This document shows positions 17,246-26,205 of a DNA stretch of 64,000 nucleotides, piece by piece. Where the stretch lies: assembly GCA_016704655.1 (NCBI GenBank), contig JADIZR010000001.1:62001-126000 (forward strand), read 5' to 3'. This DNA comes from Pseudomonadota bacterium (GTDB taxonomy: Bacteria > Pseudomonadota > Gammaproteobacteria > Steroidobacterales > Steroidobacteraceae). The notes beneath the pieces are model-generated. The model searched no databases and was not told the origin of the DNA. It worked only from the letters and a program-made list of their open reading frames with translations. Position 1 is the stretch's first letter. The number at the start of each line of letters is the position of its first letter. Made by a program: the position numbers and the translations under genes.

Positions 17246-18039
17246 ATGTCGTACCAGACCCTTCTCGTAGAAAAGAAGAGAACTACGCCGTCGTCACGTT
17301 CAACCGGCCGGATAAGTTCAATGCTGCCAACGCGCAACTGTTTGGCGATCTGGCGGCCGCGATCCGGGAACTCGATGCGGACAAGGAGGTGGGCTGCATC
17401 GTCCTGACCGGCCAGGAATTCAAGCATCCCAAGCGGGGCACGCCCTATCACGTGTTCTCTGCCGGCGCCGACGTGGAGCAATTCGCGCACCTGGCGAAGG
17501 TCGAGGCCGGATACGATTTCATCAAGGTCTGCTTCGAACCGTTCAAGGCGATCGAGAACGCCGAGACTCCGGTGATCGCCGCAGTCAACGGCTCGGCTTT
17601 CGGCTTCGGATTCGAGATCCAGGGTTGTTGTGACTTCTCCTTCGCGGGAACCAACGCGCGCTTTGCCCTGAAGGAGCTGAACCACGGCGCGCTGCCGGCC
17701 TGGGCCGTGTCCCGCGGCGTCGAACGCTATGGCAACAGCCTGATTTCGTTCCTCGCGCTCTCGACCATGGAACTTGATGCCTACGAGGCAAAGAGGCTCG
17801 GCATCGTCATTGACGTGTACGAGGCGGCGGAGTTGATGCCGAAGGTTGAGGAGATCGCGGCCCGTATCGGCAAGAACAGCTACGTCAGCAAGACGTTCAT
17901 CAAGCGCCTGCTGAACCGCCACCACCAGGAGCACTACCAGGACGCGGAGCGCTTCATGCCGGCCATCTTTGCGACCGAGCATATGCAGAGCGCTTTCGCC
18001 CGTTTTCTCGGCGGCGAAACCCGCAACGTGAAGAACTAG
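17246..18039 (+). CDS. Enoyl-CoA hydratase/isomerase family protein 2, one frameshift near the start
   Basis: A crotonase-fold protein of about 264 residues. The ATG at 17246 gives MSYQTLLVEK, the usual start of the family, but the rest (ENYAVVTFNRPDKFNAANAQ) is in another frame. One missing base in the A/G-rich stretch 17270-17280 explains this. Downstream come FSAGADVEQF, VIAAVNGSAFGFGFEIQGCC and FALKELNHGALPAW. The second acidic position is an LKELNHG rather than the common PE-x-x-x-G. It is probably intact in the organism and part of the same beta-oxidation operon. Confidence 0.8.
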
Positions 18040-18127
18040 CCCGGCCGGCGAACTTACGCCGCGGCCTACGGGGCGTACGACGACGGGATGAAGACCAGGT
18101 TTTCTTGATGCCGACAGGGATTACTCC

Positions 18128-19333
18128 GTGGTTCATGCCGCATTTGTCTTTGATGCGATTCGTACCCCGCGCGGGAAGGGGAAACCGGACGGATCACTCC
18201 ACGAAGTGAGGCCCATCTCCCTGGTCAGCCATCTGCTCGGCCACCTCAGGGAACGCAATTCCCTGGACACGCAACTGGTCGACGACATCGTTCTGGGTTG
18301 CGTAACTCCGATCGGCGAGCAGGGCGGAAACCTGCCGAAGATGGCCGCGCTGTCTGCGGGGTGGCATGAACGTGTTGCGGGCCAGCAGATCAACCGCTTC
18401 TGCGCCTCGGGCCTCGAGGCGGTCAATCTGGCTGCGATGAAAGTGGCCTCCGGGTTCGAGGACCTCGTGGTCGCCGGTGGCGTCGAAAGCATGTCCCGGG
18501 TGCCCATGGGATCCGATGGAGGTGCGGCTTATGATCCGGCCTGGAGCGCCCAGGTCGGCTTCGTACCGCAGGGCATCGGCGCTGACCTCATTGCGACGAT
18601 CGGCGGCTTCAATCGCCGAGATGTCGATCGCTTCGCCGTGGGCTCGCAGCAGAAGGCTGCGGCGGCGAGGGACGGGGGTTACTTCAGCAAGTCCGTCGTT
18701 CCGGTCACCGACGAGTGCGGTTTGCCGATCCTCGACCAGGACGAATTCATCAAGCCACACACCACCATGGAAGGGCTCGCCAAGCTGAAGCCCTCCTTCG
18801 AAGGCATGGGTCGTGCGGGCATGGACGCGGTCGCGCTGGCGCGCTATCCCAAGGTGAAGGCCATCGATCATGTGCACACGCCCGGAAACTCATCGGGAAT
18901 CGTCGACGGTGCAGCATTGGTGCTGGTCGGCAGTGAGCAGGCGGGGCGAAAGCTCGGCCTGGTCCCCCGTGCACGCGTGGTATCGGTTGCGATCACGGGC
19001 ACCGAACCCACGATCATGCTGACCGGTCCGGCGCCGGCAGCCTTCAAGGCTCTGGACAAGGCCGGTATGACCCTGGACCAGATCGACCTGTTCGAGGTCA
19101 ACGAAGCCTTCGCTTCGGTGGTGCTGCGATTCCAGGCAGACACCGGCGTGCCCTGGGAAAAGATCAACGTCAACGGTGGCGCCATTGCGCTGGGGCACCC
19201 ACTGGGCGCTACCGGCGCGATGTTGATCGGCACGATGATCGACGAATTAGAGCGTCGCCAACTCCGCTACGGACTCTGCACCCTGTGTGTGGGCGGCGGG
19301 ATGGGCATCGCGACGATCGTCGAACGAACCTGA
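18128..19333 (+). CDS. Acetyl-CoA acyltransferase (thiolase)
   Basis: A 401-residue degradative thiolase of the FadA/FadI type. The nucleophile is Cys92 in INRFCASGLEAVN, the His lies in GGAIALGHPLGATGA, and the second Cys is Cys387 in CTLCVGGGMG. It starts with GTG at 18128 (VHAAFVFDAIRTPRGKGKPD), the expected family start. It is followed 28 bp later by the FadB-like gene, so the two form the core beta-oxidation pair. A decayed second thiolase copy lies at 23454. Confidence 0.92.
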   Translation: MVHAAFVFDAIRTPRGKGKPDGSLHEVRPISLVSHLLGHLRERNSLDTQLVDDIVLGCVTPIGEQGGNLPKMAALSAGWHERVAGQQINRFCASGLEAVNLAAMKVASGFEDLVVAGGVESMSRVPMGSDGGAAYDPAWSAQVGFVPQGIGADLIATIGGFNRRDVDRFAVGSQQKAAAARDGGYFSKSVVPVTDECGLPILDQDEFIKPHTTMEGLAKLKPSFEGMGRAGMDAVALARYPKVKAIDHVHTPGNSSGIVDGAALVLVGSEQAGRKLGLVPRARVVSVAITGTEPTIMLTGPAPAAFKALDKAGMTLDQIDLFEVNEAFASVVLRFQADTGVPWEKINVNGGAIALGHPLGATGAMLIGTMIDELERRQLRYGLCTLCVGGGMGIATIVERT

Positions 19334-19361
19334 TTCACCGGGACCAGCGCAGGCGAACTGG

Positions 19362-21512
19362 ATGAGCGGCTTCAAGTACGAGAAGGGTGCAGACAACATC
19401 GTGATCGTCACGATGGATATGCCTGGGCAACCGGTCAACATCATGAATGCCGCGTACGAGGCAATGATGAAGGCGACGTTGGCCCGGCTCGAATCCGACA
19501 TCGATAGCGTCGCCGGCATCATTCTCACGTCCGGCAAAAACACATTCTTCGCCGGTGGCGACCTGAACGCCTTGCTGGCCATCGAACAGGACGACCGTGC
19601 GGGCTTCTTTGACCAGATCGAACGTCTCAAGGCGCAGATGCGACGCCTCGAGACCTTCGGCAAGCCGGTCGTGGCGGCCATCAACGGCACCGCGATGGGC
19701 GCCGGGCTTGAGATTGCACTGGCCTGTCATCACCGCATTGCACTCGACAAGCCGGGCATTCAACTGGGGCTGCCCGAGGTCACTCTGGGAATCCTGCCGG
19801 GCTGTGGGGGCATCGTGCGGCTGGTACGAAAGATCGGCCTGGCGCAAGCCCTACGGTTGCTCACCGAGGGGACGGTTCTATCGGCGGCCGCGGCCAGGTC
19901 CGCCGGCATCGTCGATGATCTGGCGGCCGATGCCGACGAACTCTTCGCCAAGGCGAAGGCCTGGATCCAGGCCAACCCTGCAGCGTGCCAGCCGTTCGAC
20001 GTCAAGAGTTATCGAATTCCTGGCGGCACCGCCGCTGAGTCCGCTAATGCCAATCTCCTGCTGATGGCGCCGGCCATCGCATTCAAGAAGACCCGGGGAC
20101 TGATGCCGGCCCCGGCGCAGATACTGGCCGTGGCGGCCGAGTCCACTTTGGTTGACGTGGATACGGCGCTGCGGATCGAAAGTCGTGGGATCACGAAACT
20201 CGTCGCCACGCCAGAAGCGAAGAACCTCATCCGGACATTCTTCTCGAGCCAGTACCTGACGAAGTGTGCCACCGATCGCGCTCGTCTCGTGGCTCAACCC
20301 GCCGCGCGGGCTGCAGTGATCGGCGCGGGTATCATGGGCGGCGGCATCGCCTATCAGTCGGCGTTCACGGGCACGCCGGTGATCATGAAGGACATTGCGC
20401 AGGCCGGTCTGGATCTGGGTATCAACGAGGCTGACAAGCTGCTCTCCAGGCGCGTCAAGAACGGCCAGATGAGCGCAGACAAGAAGGCAGCAACCCTCGG
20501 CGCCATCGAGCCAACGCTCGAATATGGCGAGCGATTCAAGAGCATCGACGTGCTGGTGGAAGCCGTCATCGAGAACCTTGCCGTCAAGCGCGCAGTGCTT
20601 GCGGAAGCGGAGCGCAATATCGGCATCTCGACGATCATCTGCTCCAACACTTCGACTTTGCCGATTTCGGAACTTGCGCAGGGCCTGCAGCGACCGCAGC
20701 AGTTCTGCGGCATGCACTTCTTCAATCCTGTGCATGCCATGCCCCTGGTGGAAATCATCCGCGGGCGACAGACTTCGGACGACACCATAAACCGCGCGGT
20801 CGCGTATGCGTTGTCGCTGCAGAAGCAGCCGGTGGTTGTGAATGACTGCGCCGGATTCTTCGTCAATCGCCTGCTGTTCGCGTACTTCGCAGGGTTCCTT
20901 AGACTCGTGCAGGACGGTGCGGATTACGAGGACGTCGATCGGGTGATGGAGCAGTGGGGATGGCCCATGGGTCCGGCTTATCTGGCCGATGTCGTCGGGC
21001 TCGATACCATGCAGCACTGCTACGACGTCTTGAGCGCCGCATACCCGCGATGCGCGTCGACGGAGTCGAAGACCTGGTATCAGGTCATTATGGAACTTGG
21101 TGGTCTTGGTCAGAAGAACGGCAAGGGCTTCTACCTGCACGGCGCAGCCGACGGCCAGCCGCCAAAGCTGGTCAACCCGGAGGCAAAAGCACGAATTGCC
21201 GAGACGGCGCAGCCCATCCGGAAATTCTCCGACCAGGAAATCGTCGAGCGGATCATGGTGGGAATGGCCATCGAACTCGCTTACGCACTCGAGGAAGGCA
21301 TCGTGGCGTCTCCCGAGGAGGCGGATGTCGCATTGCTGTACGGTGTCGGATTTCCTTCCTTCCGCGGCGGTCTCGCACGATGGATGGATTTTGTCGGGCT
21401 CGATGCGTTCTGCCGCACGGCCGACAACTATGCGACCTGGTTGGGCCCGCTCTACCGCGTAACAGATCGGCAGAGGGACATGGCAGCGCACGTGCGCACG
21501 TTCTATTCCTAG
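19362..21512 (+). CDS. FadB/FadJ-like bifunctional enoyl-CoA hydratase / 3-hydroxyacyl-CoA dehydrogenase
   Basis: A 716-residue trifunctional-complex alpha-type protein. The N-terminal hydratase domain has FFAGGDLNALLAI, MGAGLEIALACHHRIA and LGLPEVTLGILPG, with both catalytic glutamates. From about residue 317 comes the NAD-binding domain (AVIGAGIMGGGIAYQ), then SNTSTLPISELA, GMHFFNPVHAMPLVEII, and a C-terminal 3HCDH domain with LADVVGLDT. It carries out the hydration and oxidation steps for the thiolase just upstream. The ATG at 19362 gives MSGFKYEKGADNIVIVTMD; the open frame upstream overlaps the thiolase and is not used. Confidence 0.92.
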   Translation: MSGFKYEKGADNIVIVTMDMPGQPVNIMNAAYEAMMKATLARLESDIDSVAGIILTSGKNTFFAGGDLNALLAIEQDDRAGFFDQIERLKAQMRRLETFGKPVVAAINGTAMGAGLEIALACHHRIALDKPGIQLGLPEVTLGILPGCGGIVRLVRKIGLAQALRLLTEGTVLSAAAARSAGIVDDLAADADELFAKAKAWIQANPAACQPFDVKSYRIPGGTAAESANANLLLMAPAIAFKKTRGLMPAPAQILAVAAESTLVDVDTALRIESRGITKLVATPEAKNLIRTFFSSQYLTKCATDRARLVAQPAARAAVIGAGIMGGGIAYQSAFTGTPVIMKDIAQAGLDLGINEADKLLSRRVKNGQMSADKKAATLGAIEPTLEYGERFKSIDVLVEAVIENLAVKRAVLAEAERNIGISTIICSNTSTLPISELAQGLQRPQQFCGMHFFNPVHAMPLVEIIRGRQTSDDTINRAVAYALSLQKQPVVVNDCAGFFVNRLLFAYFAGFLRLVQDGADYEDVDRVMEQWGWPMGPAYLADVVGLDTMQHCYDVLSAAYPRCASTESKTWYQVIMELGGLGQKNGKGFYLHGAADGQPPKLVNPEAKARIAETAQPIRKFSDQEIVERIMVGMAIELAYALEEGIVASPEEADVALLYGVGFPSFRGGLARWMDFVGLDAFCRTADNYATWLGPLYRVTDRQRDMAAHVRTFYS

Positions 21513-21571
21513 GGCGACCGCTTCTTTAGATCGAAGTCCAGAACCCGACGCTGAATCGAATCGAGGGTTTG

Positions 21572-23410
21572 ATGACGGATATCCTGGTGGACCAGCGCGA
21601 CGCGAGATTTGTGCTGTTCGACCTTCTCAACGTGCAGGCGCTGGCCGAGCACTCCCGGTTTCCGCAACTCGACCGGGAGTCGCTGGAGATGTTGCTCGAG
21701 GAGGCGAAACGATTCTCCGAGCAGCGCCTGTTCCCGCTCAACATCGCAGGGGACAGGACCGGAGCGGTCTACGCCAACGGGACTGTCCGGGCGACACCGG
21801 GCATGCGGAACGCGTACGGCGAGTTCGTGCAGGGTGGCTGGCTGACGATGTCCGAGGAGGCCGACCTCGGCGGCCAAGGGCTTCCGGAGGTCGTCAAGTT
21901 CGCTGCGCACGAACTGTTCCTCGCGGCGAACTTTCCGTTCATGTGCTTCGTGAACCTCACGCACGACGCGGCGAAGCTCATCGAACTGTTCGGTACGGAT
22001 GAGCAGAAGTCCGTGTACATGACTCGGATGTATCGGGGGGACTGGACGGGCACGATGTGCCTGACGGAGCCCGGAGCGGGTTCGGAGGTCGGCGCTCTCC
22101 GAACCCGTGCGCGACTGGCCGACGACGGCACCTACCGCATCAGGGGTCAGAAGATTTACATTACCAATGGCGAGCACGATCTAACCGACAACATCGTTCA
22201 CCTGGTTCTGGCTCGCATCGAGGGAGACCCGGACGGCACGCGAGGGTTGTCGCTCTTCATCGTGCCCAAGTGTCGAGTTGATGCGGACGGCTCCGTCGGA
22301 CGCCGCAACGACGTTCACTGCACGGGCATCGAACACAAGATGGGGCTGCACGCTTCGCCGACCGCCACGCTGGTGTTCGGCGAGGAGGACGACTGTCGTG
22401 GCTATCTGCTCGGGAAGCCGCGTGAAGGCATCCGGGCCATGTTTCACATGATGAACCAGTCCCGCCTGGAGGTCGGGTTGTTCGGACTGGGCGTCTGCTC
22501 GGTCAGCTACCGGCACGCACTGGCGTATGCAAAGCAACGGATCCAGGGGCAGGGCATAGCGGGCCAACACGATCGAGTGGCGATTGTGGAGCATCCCGAC
22601 GTGCGTCGGAACCTGATGACCATGAAAGCCTACACGGAAGGGCTCCGCGCACTGCTGTATTACTGTGCGCACGCAATGGACAGAGTGACGATCGCAGATG
22701 ACCGGGCCGAGGCGCAGCGCTGGCAGGACATCGTCGACCTGCTGATCCCTGTCGCCAAGGCGCTTCCAACCGAAAAAGGCGTGGAACTGGCCTCCCTGGG
22801 AATACAGGTTCACGGGGGTGCCGGGTACACCAGTGCCTGCCCATTGGAACAGTACATGCGTGACTCCAAGGTGGCCTGCATCTTCGAGGGCACGACGGGC
22901 ATCCAGGCGATGGACTTTGCCTTGCGCAAGGTCCACCTGAAGGAAGGCGCAGTATTCAGGGGCTTCCTGACTGAAATGAACGACGTCATCGATCGCGCTG
23001 CGACGATGGCGGAGTGGACCCCGTACGTCGATCAGCTGCGGATGACTCGTGATGCGCTGCTCGCGCTGCGGGACGAACTCGCCGAGGTCCCGATACACAA
23101 TCGATTGCGGGACCAGTTGCTGTCCGCAACACCCTTGCTCGAGGTCGCAGGCGACCTGATCGTCGCGTACTTCCTGCTCTGGTCTGCCGTGGCAGCGGAC
23201 GCCAAGCTCGCGGCAATGGGCGGCTCGCAGGGTTGCGGAAAAGCGGGCGAATTCCCGCCATCCAGCGACGAGGAGCGGTTACATCTGGCCGGCAAGACAC
23301 CCGTGGCACGCTTCTTCATCGCGACGATGCTACCCCGCGCGGACGGCAAGTTGGCGGCCTTGAAGTGGAACGACGTGTCGGCTTGCAACATCGATGTCGG
23401 ATCATTCTGA
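21572..23410 (+). CDS. Acyl-CoA dehydrogenase with C-terminal extension
   Basis: A 612-residue acyl-CoA dehydrogenase of the large bacterial FadE subgroup that carries an extra C-terminal helical domain. Motifs include MCLTEPGAGSEVGALRTRA, HGGAGYTSACPLEQYMRDSK and IFEGTTGIQAMDFALRK, where the Glu of FEGT is the expected catalytic base. The tail with LLEVAGDLIVAYFLLW is typical of the extra domain. The start is ATG at 21572 (TTG at 21569 is adjacent). It probably catalyses the first oxidation for the FadB-like protein encoded upstream. Confidence 0.9.
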   Translation: MTDILVDQRDARFVLFDLLNVQALAEHSRFPQLDRESLEMLLEEAKRFSEQRLFPLNIAGDRTGAVYANGTVRATPGMRNAYGEFVQGGWLTMSEEADLGGQGLPEVVKFAAHELFLAANFPFMCFVNLTHDAAKLIELFGTDEQKSVYMTRMYRGDWTGTMCLTEPGAGSEVGALRTRARLADDGTYRIRGQKIYITNGEHDLTDNIVHLVLARIEGDPDGTRGLSLFIVPKCRVDADGSVGRRNDVHCTGIEHKMGLHASPTATLVFGEEDDCRGYLLGKPREGIRAMFHMMNQSRLEVGLFGLGVCSVSYRHALAYAKQRIQGQGIAGQHDRVAIVEHPDVRRNLMTMKAYTEGLRALLYYCAHAMDRVTIADDRAEAQRWQDIVDLLIPVAKALPTEKGVELASLGIQVHGGAGYTSACPLEQYMRDSKVACIFEGTTGIQAMDFALRKVHLKEGAVFRGFLTEMNDVIDRAATMAEWTPYVDQLRMTRDALLALRDELAEVPIHNRLRDQLLSATPLLEVAGDLIVAYFLLWSAVAADAKLAAMGGSQGCGKAGEFPPSSDEERLHLAGKTPVARFFIATMLPRADGKLAALKWNDVSACNIDVGSF

Positions 23411-23453
23411 CGAAAGGCGTCAAGATGAGTCTGATTTCTCCGGAGCTGAAGTA

Positions 23454-23645
23454 ATGGCCGACGCATTCATCCACGACCACGTCCGCACCCCGCGTGACCG
23501 CGGCAAGTCTGACGGCGCGCTGCATGGCATGACCCCGACCCAGTTGGCGGCGCAGGTGATGTCGGGCCAATCGCACGCGGTCGTCGCCGGCGGCGTGGAG
23601 TCGATGTCGCGCGCGTCGATGGGAAGCGACGGCGGCCCGGCGGAT
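23454..23645 (+). pseudogene. Relic of a thiolase gene (N-terminal fragments)
   Basis: ATG 23454 opens with HDHVRTPRDRGKSDGALHGM, matching the start of the intact thiolase at 18128. The frame then jumps to VVAGGVESMSRASMGSDGG, which in the intact copy is about 75 residues further on. The segment with the nucleophilic Cys is deleted, so the product cannot be active. After about 23645 the thiolase similarity ends. Codon composition is richer in G/C than in the genes before 23400. Confidence 0.75.
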
Positions 23646-23673
23646 ACCGCTTCGCGCGTATCCGCCTCGCGCG

Positions 23674-23775
23674 CTCGGCGAGCGCTTCAAGCCGACCAAT
23701 GGGCTGCTCGCGCGCGCGCAGACGGGCGAGCTGTATTACGACACCGCGGCGAAGGCCACGGCCAAGGCGTCATGA
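23674..23775 (+). pseudogene. Relic of the C-terminal end of a FadB-type gene
   Basis: A frame different from the thiolase relic reads LGERFKPTNGLLARAQTGEL, then YYDTAAKATAKAS and a stop at 23773-23775. That is the characteristic tail of 3-hydroxyacyl-CoA dehydrogenase multifunctional proteins (GxRFxPxxLL ... FY). The order thiolase head then FadB tail equals the order of the intact pair at 18128-21512, so a second such pair seems to have collapsed by deletion. An assembly junction is the alternative. Confidence 0.65.
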
Positions 23776-23803
23776 GGCGCGCTCGACACGGGGGTCAGTG
23801 ACC

Positions 23804-24964
23804 ATGCAACGCACGATTTTCGAAGCCGAGCACGACATGTTCCGGGAGGGTGCACGGCGCTTCTTCCGCGAGCGGATCGGGCCCCACGCCGAGCGCTGGC
23901 GCGAACAGGGCTACGTCGACCGCGACGCGTTCAGGCTCGCGGGCGAGCAGGGCTACCTGCTGATGTGGGCGGACGAGAAGTACGGCGGCGCCGGGATCAC
24001 CGACTTCCGGTACGAGCAGATTCTGGACGAGGAGAACCACTACTTCGGGGAGACCGGGTTCTTCCTCGTCCTGCACTCCCGTCTCGTGGCGCCGTACATC
24101 GGCAAGCTCGGCAACGACGAGCAGAAGGCGCGGATCCTGCCGAAGTGCGTGAGCGGCGAGAGCATCCTGGCGATCGCCATGACCGAGCCCGGCGCGGGCA
24201 GCGACCTCGCGGGCATGCGCACGCGCGCCGAGTTCGACGGCACGCACTGGGTGCTGAACGGCTCGAAGACGTACATCTCGAACGGCCAGCTCGCCGACTA
24301 CGTGATCGTCGCGGCGCGCACATCAGCCGAGGACAAGTACGCGATGGGGCTGTTCATCGTCGAGCGCGACATGCCGGGCTTCCGGCGCGGCCGCAACCTT
24401 GCGAAGATCGGCCTGAAGGCGCAGGACACGTCGGAGCTGTTCTTCGACAACGTCCTTGTGCCGGCCGCGAACGTGCTGGGCAACCCGCGAGACGGGTTCA
24501 AGTACCTGAGCATCGGACTCGCCGAGGAGCGGCTGATCACCGCGGTCGGCTCGATGGCGCATGCCCAGGCCGCTTTCGACCTGACGCTGGACTTCGTCAA
24601 GGAACGCAAGGCGTTCGGGCGGCCGGTGGGTACGTTTCAGAATTCGCGCTTCGAGATGGCCCAGCTACGGGCGGAGCTCGACGCGATGCAGTGCTTCATC
24701 GACCAGTGCGTGCTGCTCAACAACGCGGGCAAGCTCGACGCCGTGACCGGGGCCGAGGTGAAGCTGCTCGCCACCGAACTCGAGGGTCGGGTGATGGACG
24801 TTTGCGTCCAGCTGCACGGCGGCGCGGGCTACATGGAGGAGTACCGCATCTCGCGGATGTTCACCGACGCGCGCGTCTCGCGGATCCTCGCGGGCTCGAA
24901 CGAGATCATGCGCGAGATCATCGGCCGGTCGCTCGGCCTCGACGAGCGTCGATTGGTCAAATGA
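23804..24964 (+). CDS. Acyl-CoA dehydrogenase
   Basis: A 386-residue acyl-CoA dehydrogenase of the medium/long-chain type: WADEKYGGAGITDFRYEQIL, IAMTEPGAGSDLAGMRTRA, FGRPVGTFQNSRFEMAQLRA, LHGGAGYMEEYRISRMFTDA and RILAGSNEIMREIIGRSLGL. The ATG at 23804 gives MQRTIFEAEHDMF, the normal start. The third codon positions are nearly all G or C, unlike the genes upstream of 23400. This suggests a different origin for the DNA from about 23450 onward. It runs into the artefactual G/C block after its stop. Confidence 0.92.
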   Translation: MQRTIFEAEHDMFREGARRFFRERIGPHAERWREQGYVDRDAFRLAGEQGYLLMWADEKYGGAGITDFRYEQILDEENHYFGETGFFLVLHSRLVAPYIGKLGNDEQKARILPKCVSGESILAIAMTEPGAGSDLAGMRTRAEFDGTHWVLNGSKTYISNGQLADYVIVAARTSAEDKYAMGLFIVERDMPGFRRGRNLAKIGLKAQDTSELFFDNVLVPAANVLGNPRDGFKYLSIGLAEERLITAVGSMAHAQAAFDLTLDFVKERKAFGRPVGTFQNSRFEMAQLRAELDAMQCFIDQCVLLNNAGKLDAVTGAEVKLLATELEGRVMDVCVQLHGGAGYMEEYRISRMFTDARVSRILAGSNEIMREIIGRSLGLDERRLVK

Positions 24965-25044
24965 CGCCCCACGTCCTGTCGGCGCGCTGAGCGGTTCGCA
25001 GGAGGGCCGCGACCACCGTCAGGCCGCTCAGGCCGCCGCACACC
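24957..25044 (-). CDS. Possible C-terminal end of a - strand protein, entering the G/C block
   Basis: On the - strand the bases 25044 to 24957 read GGLSGLTVVAALLRTAQRAD, then RTWGVI and a stop at 24957-24959. The fragment is short and weakly hydrophobic, and could be the end of a membrane or transport protein converging on the acyl-CoA dehydrogenase. Everything upstream of it is lost in the artefactual block, so no family can be named. Confidence 0.25.
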
Positions 25045-26130
25045 TCCGAGGGGCGGGGGGCGGGCGGCCCCCCCGGCGGGGCGGGCCGCCCCCCCCCCGG
25101 CGGGCCCCGCCCGGGGGCGCGCGGGGCCCGGGGGGGCGCCCGGGCGGGAGGCGCCGGCGGCGGGGCGCGCCGGGGCCCCCGGCGCCGCCCCCCCCGCCGC
25201 CCCGGGGGGGGGCCGGGCCCCCCCGGCGGGGAAGGCGGGGGTTTGGGGGGGGGCGGTTGTCCCCGGGGGGGGCCGGGCGGGCCCCCCCCCCGCCCGCCGG
25301 GGGGAAGGCCCCCCCCCCGGGGGGGGGGGCGCGGGGGGCGGCGGGGGGGGGGGGGCGGCCGGGGGCGCGCGGGGCGGGGGGCCGGGGCCCGCCGGGCCGC
25401 GCCCGGCGCGGCGCCGGCGGGGGCCGGGGCCGCCCCCGCCCCCCCCGCCGCCCCCGCCGGCGGCGGCGGGGGGGCGACCGGGGGGGCGCCCCGGCCCCGC
25501 GGGGGCGGCGCGGGGCGCGGGCGGCGCCGGGGGGGGGGGCGGGGGGGGGCGCGGGGGGGGCGGTTCCGCGCGCCCGGGCGCGGGCGGGGAGGGGGGGCGG
25601 GGGGCCGGGGGGGGGGGGGGGGGGGGGCCGCCGGGGGGGCCCCGGCGCGGGGGGCTTGGGGGGGGGGGCTTCCGGCGGCGGGGGGCCCCCCGGGGGCGGG
25701 GGCCGGGGGGCCCCGCCCGGCGGGGGGGCGGCTTGGGGCCGGGGGGGGCCGGGCCGGGGGCGCCGCGCGGCCGGGGCGGGGGGGGCGGGGGGGGCGGCGG
25801 GGGGGCGGCGGGGGGCCGGGCGCCGGGGGCCGGCCCCGGCCGGGCGGGGGGGCGGGGCGGGGGCGGGGGGGTCGGGCTGGGGCCGGCGGGCGGGGGGATG
25901 GACGTGCTCCCGGCCCGCGCCCCGGCCCGGCGCGCGGGGGGGGGCCGGGGCGGGGGGGGGGGGGGGGTGTGGGGGGGCGGGGGGGCCGGGGGGGGGGGGG
26001 GGGGGGGGGGGCGCGGGGCGGGGGGGGGGGGGGGGGGGGGCGGGGGGGGGGGGGGGGGCCCGGGGGGGCGGGGGGTTGCCAGGGGGATCGCGGGGTTGGG
26101 GGGGCCGCGCGGGGCGGCGGGGGGCGCGCT
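25045..26130. other. Extreme G/C-only block, probable sequencing artefact
   Basis: About 1.1 kb is composed almost entirely of G and C, with many runs of 6-20 G and hardly any A or T. Normal mixed sequence returns at about 26130. Open frames across it encode only glycine/proline/arginine/alanine polymers and are not genes. The flanks are ordinary coding sequence. Natural DNA of this kind is not expected in a bacterium, so I read it as corrupted base calls or a filled assembly gap. True gene content here is unknown. Confidence 0.85.
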
Positions 26131-26205
26131 TGAACCCGCGCCCGGTCGCAACGCGCTGGAGGTGCCGCGTAACGGCCACGCCCTCCGGCGCCAATTCGCG
26201 ACGAG

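Noticed and set aside
19878..21491. 537-codon frame antisense to the FadB-like gene
   Set aside because: Shadow frame; the bifunctional enzyme on the + strand has all catalytic motifs.
25045..26130. G-quadruplex array or regulatory GC island
   Set aside because: The text is not periodic and ends abruptly in normal genes; an artefact explains it and two similar blocks better.
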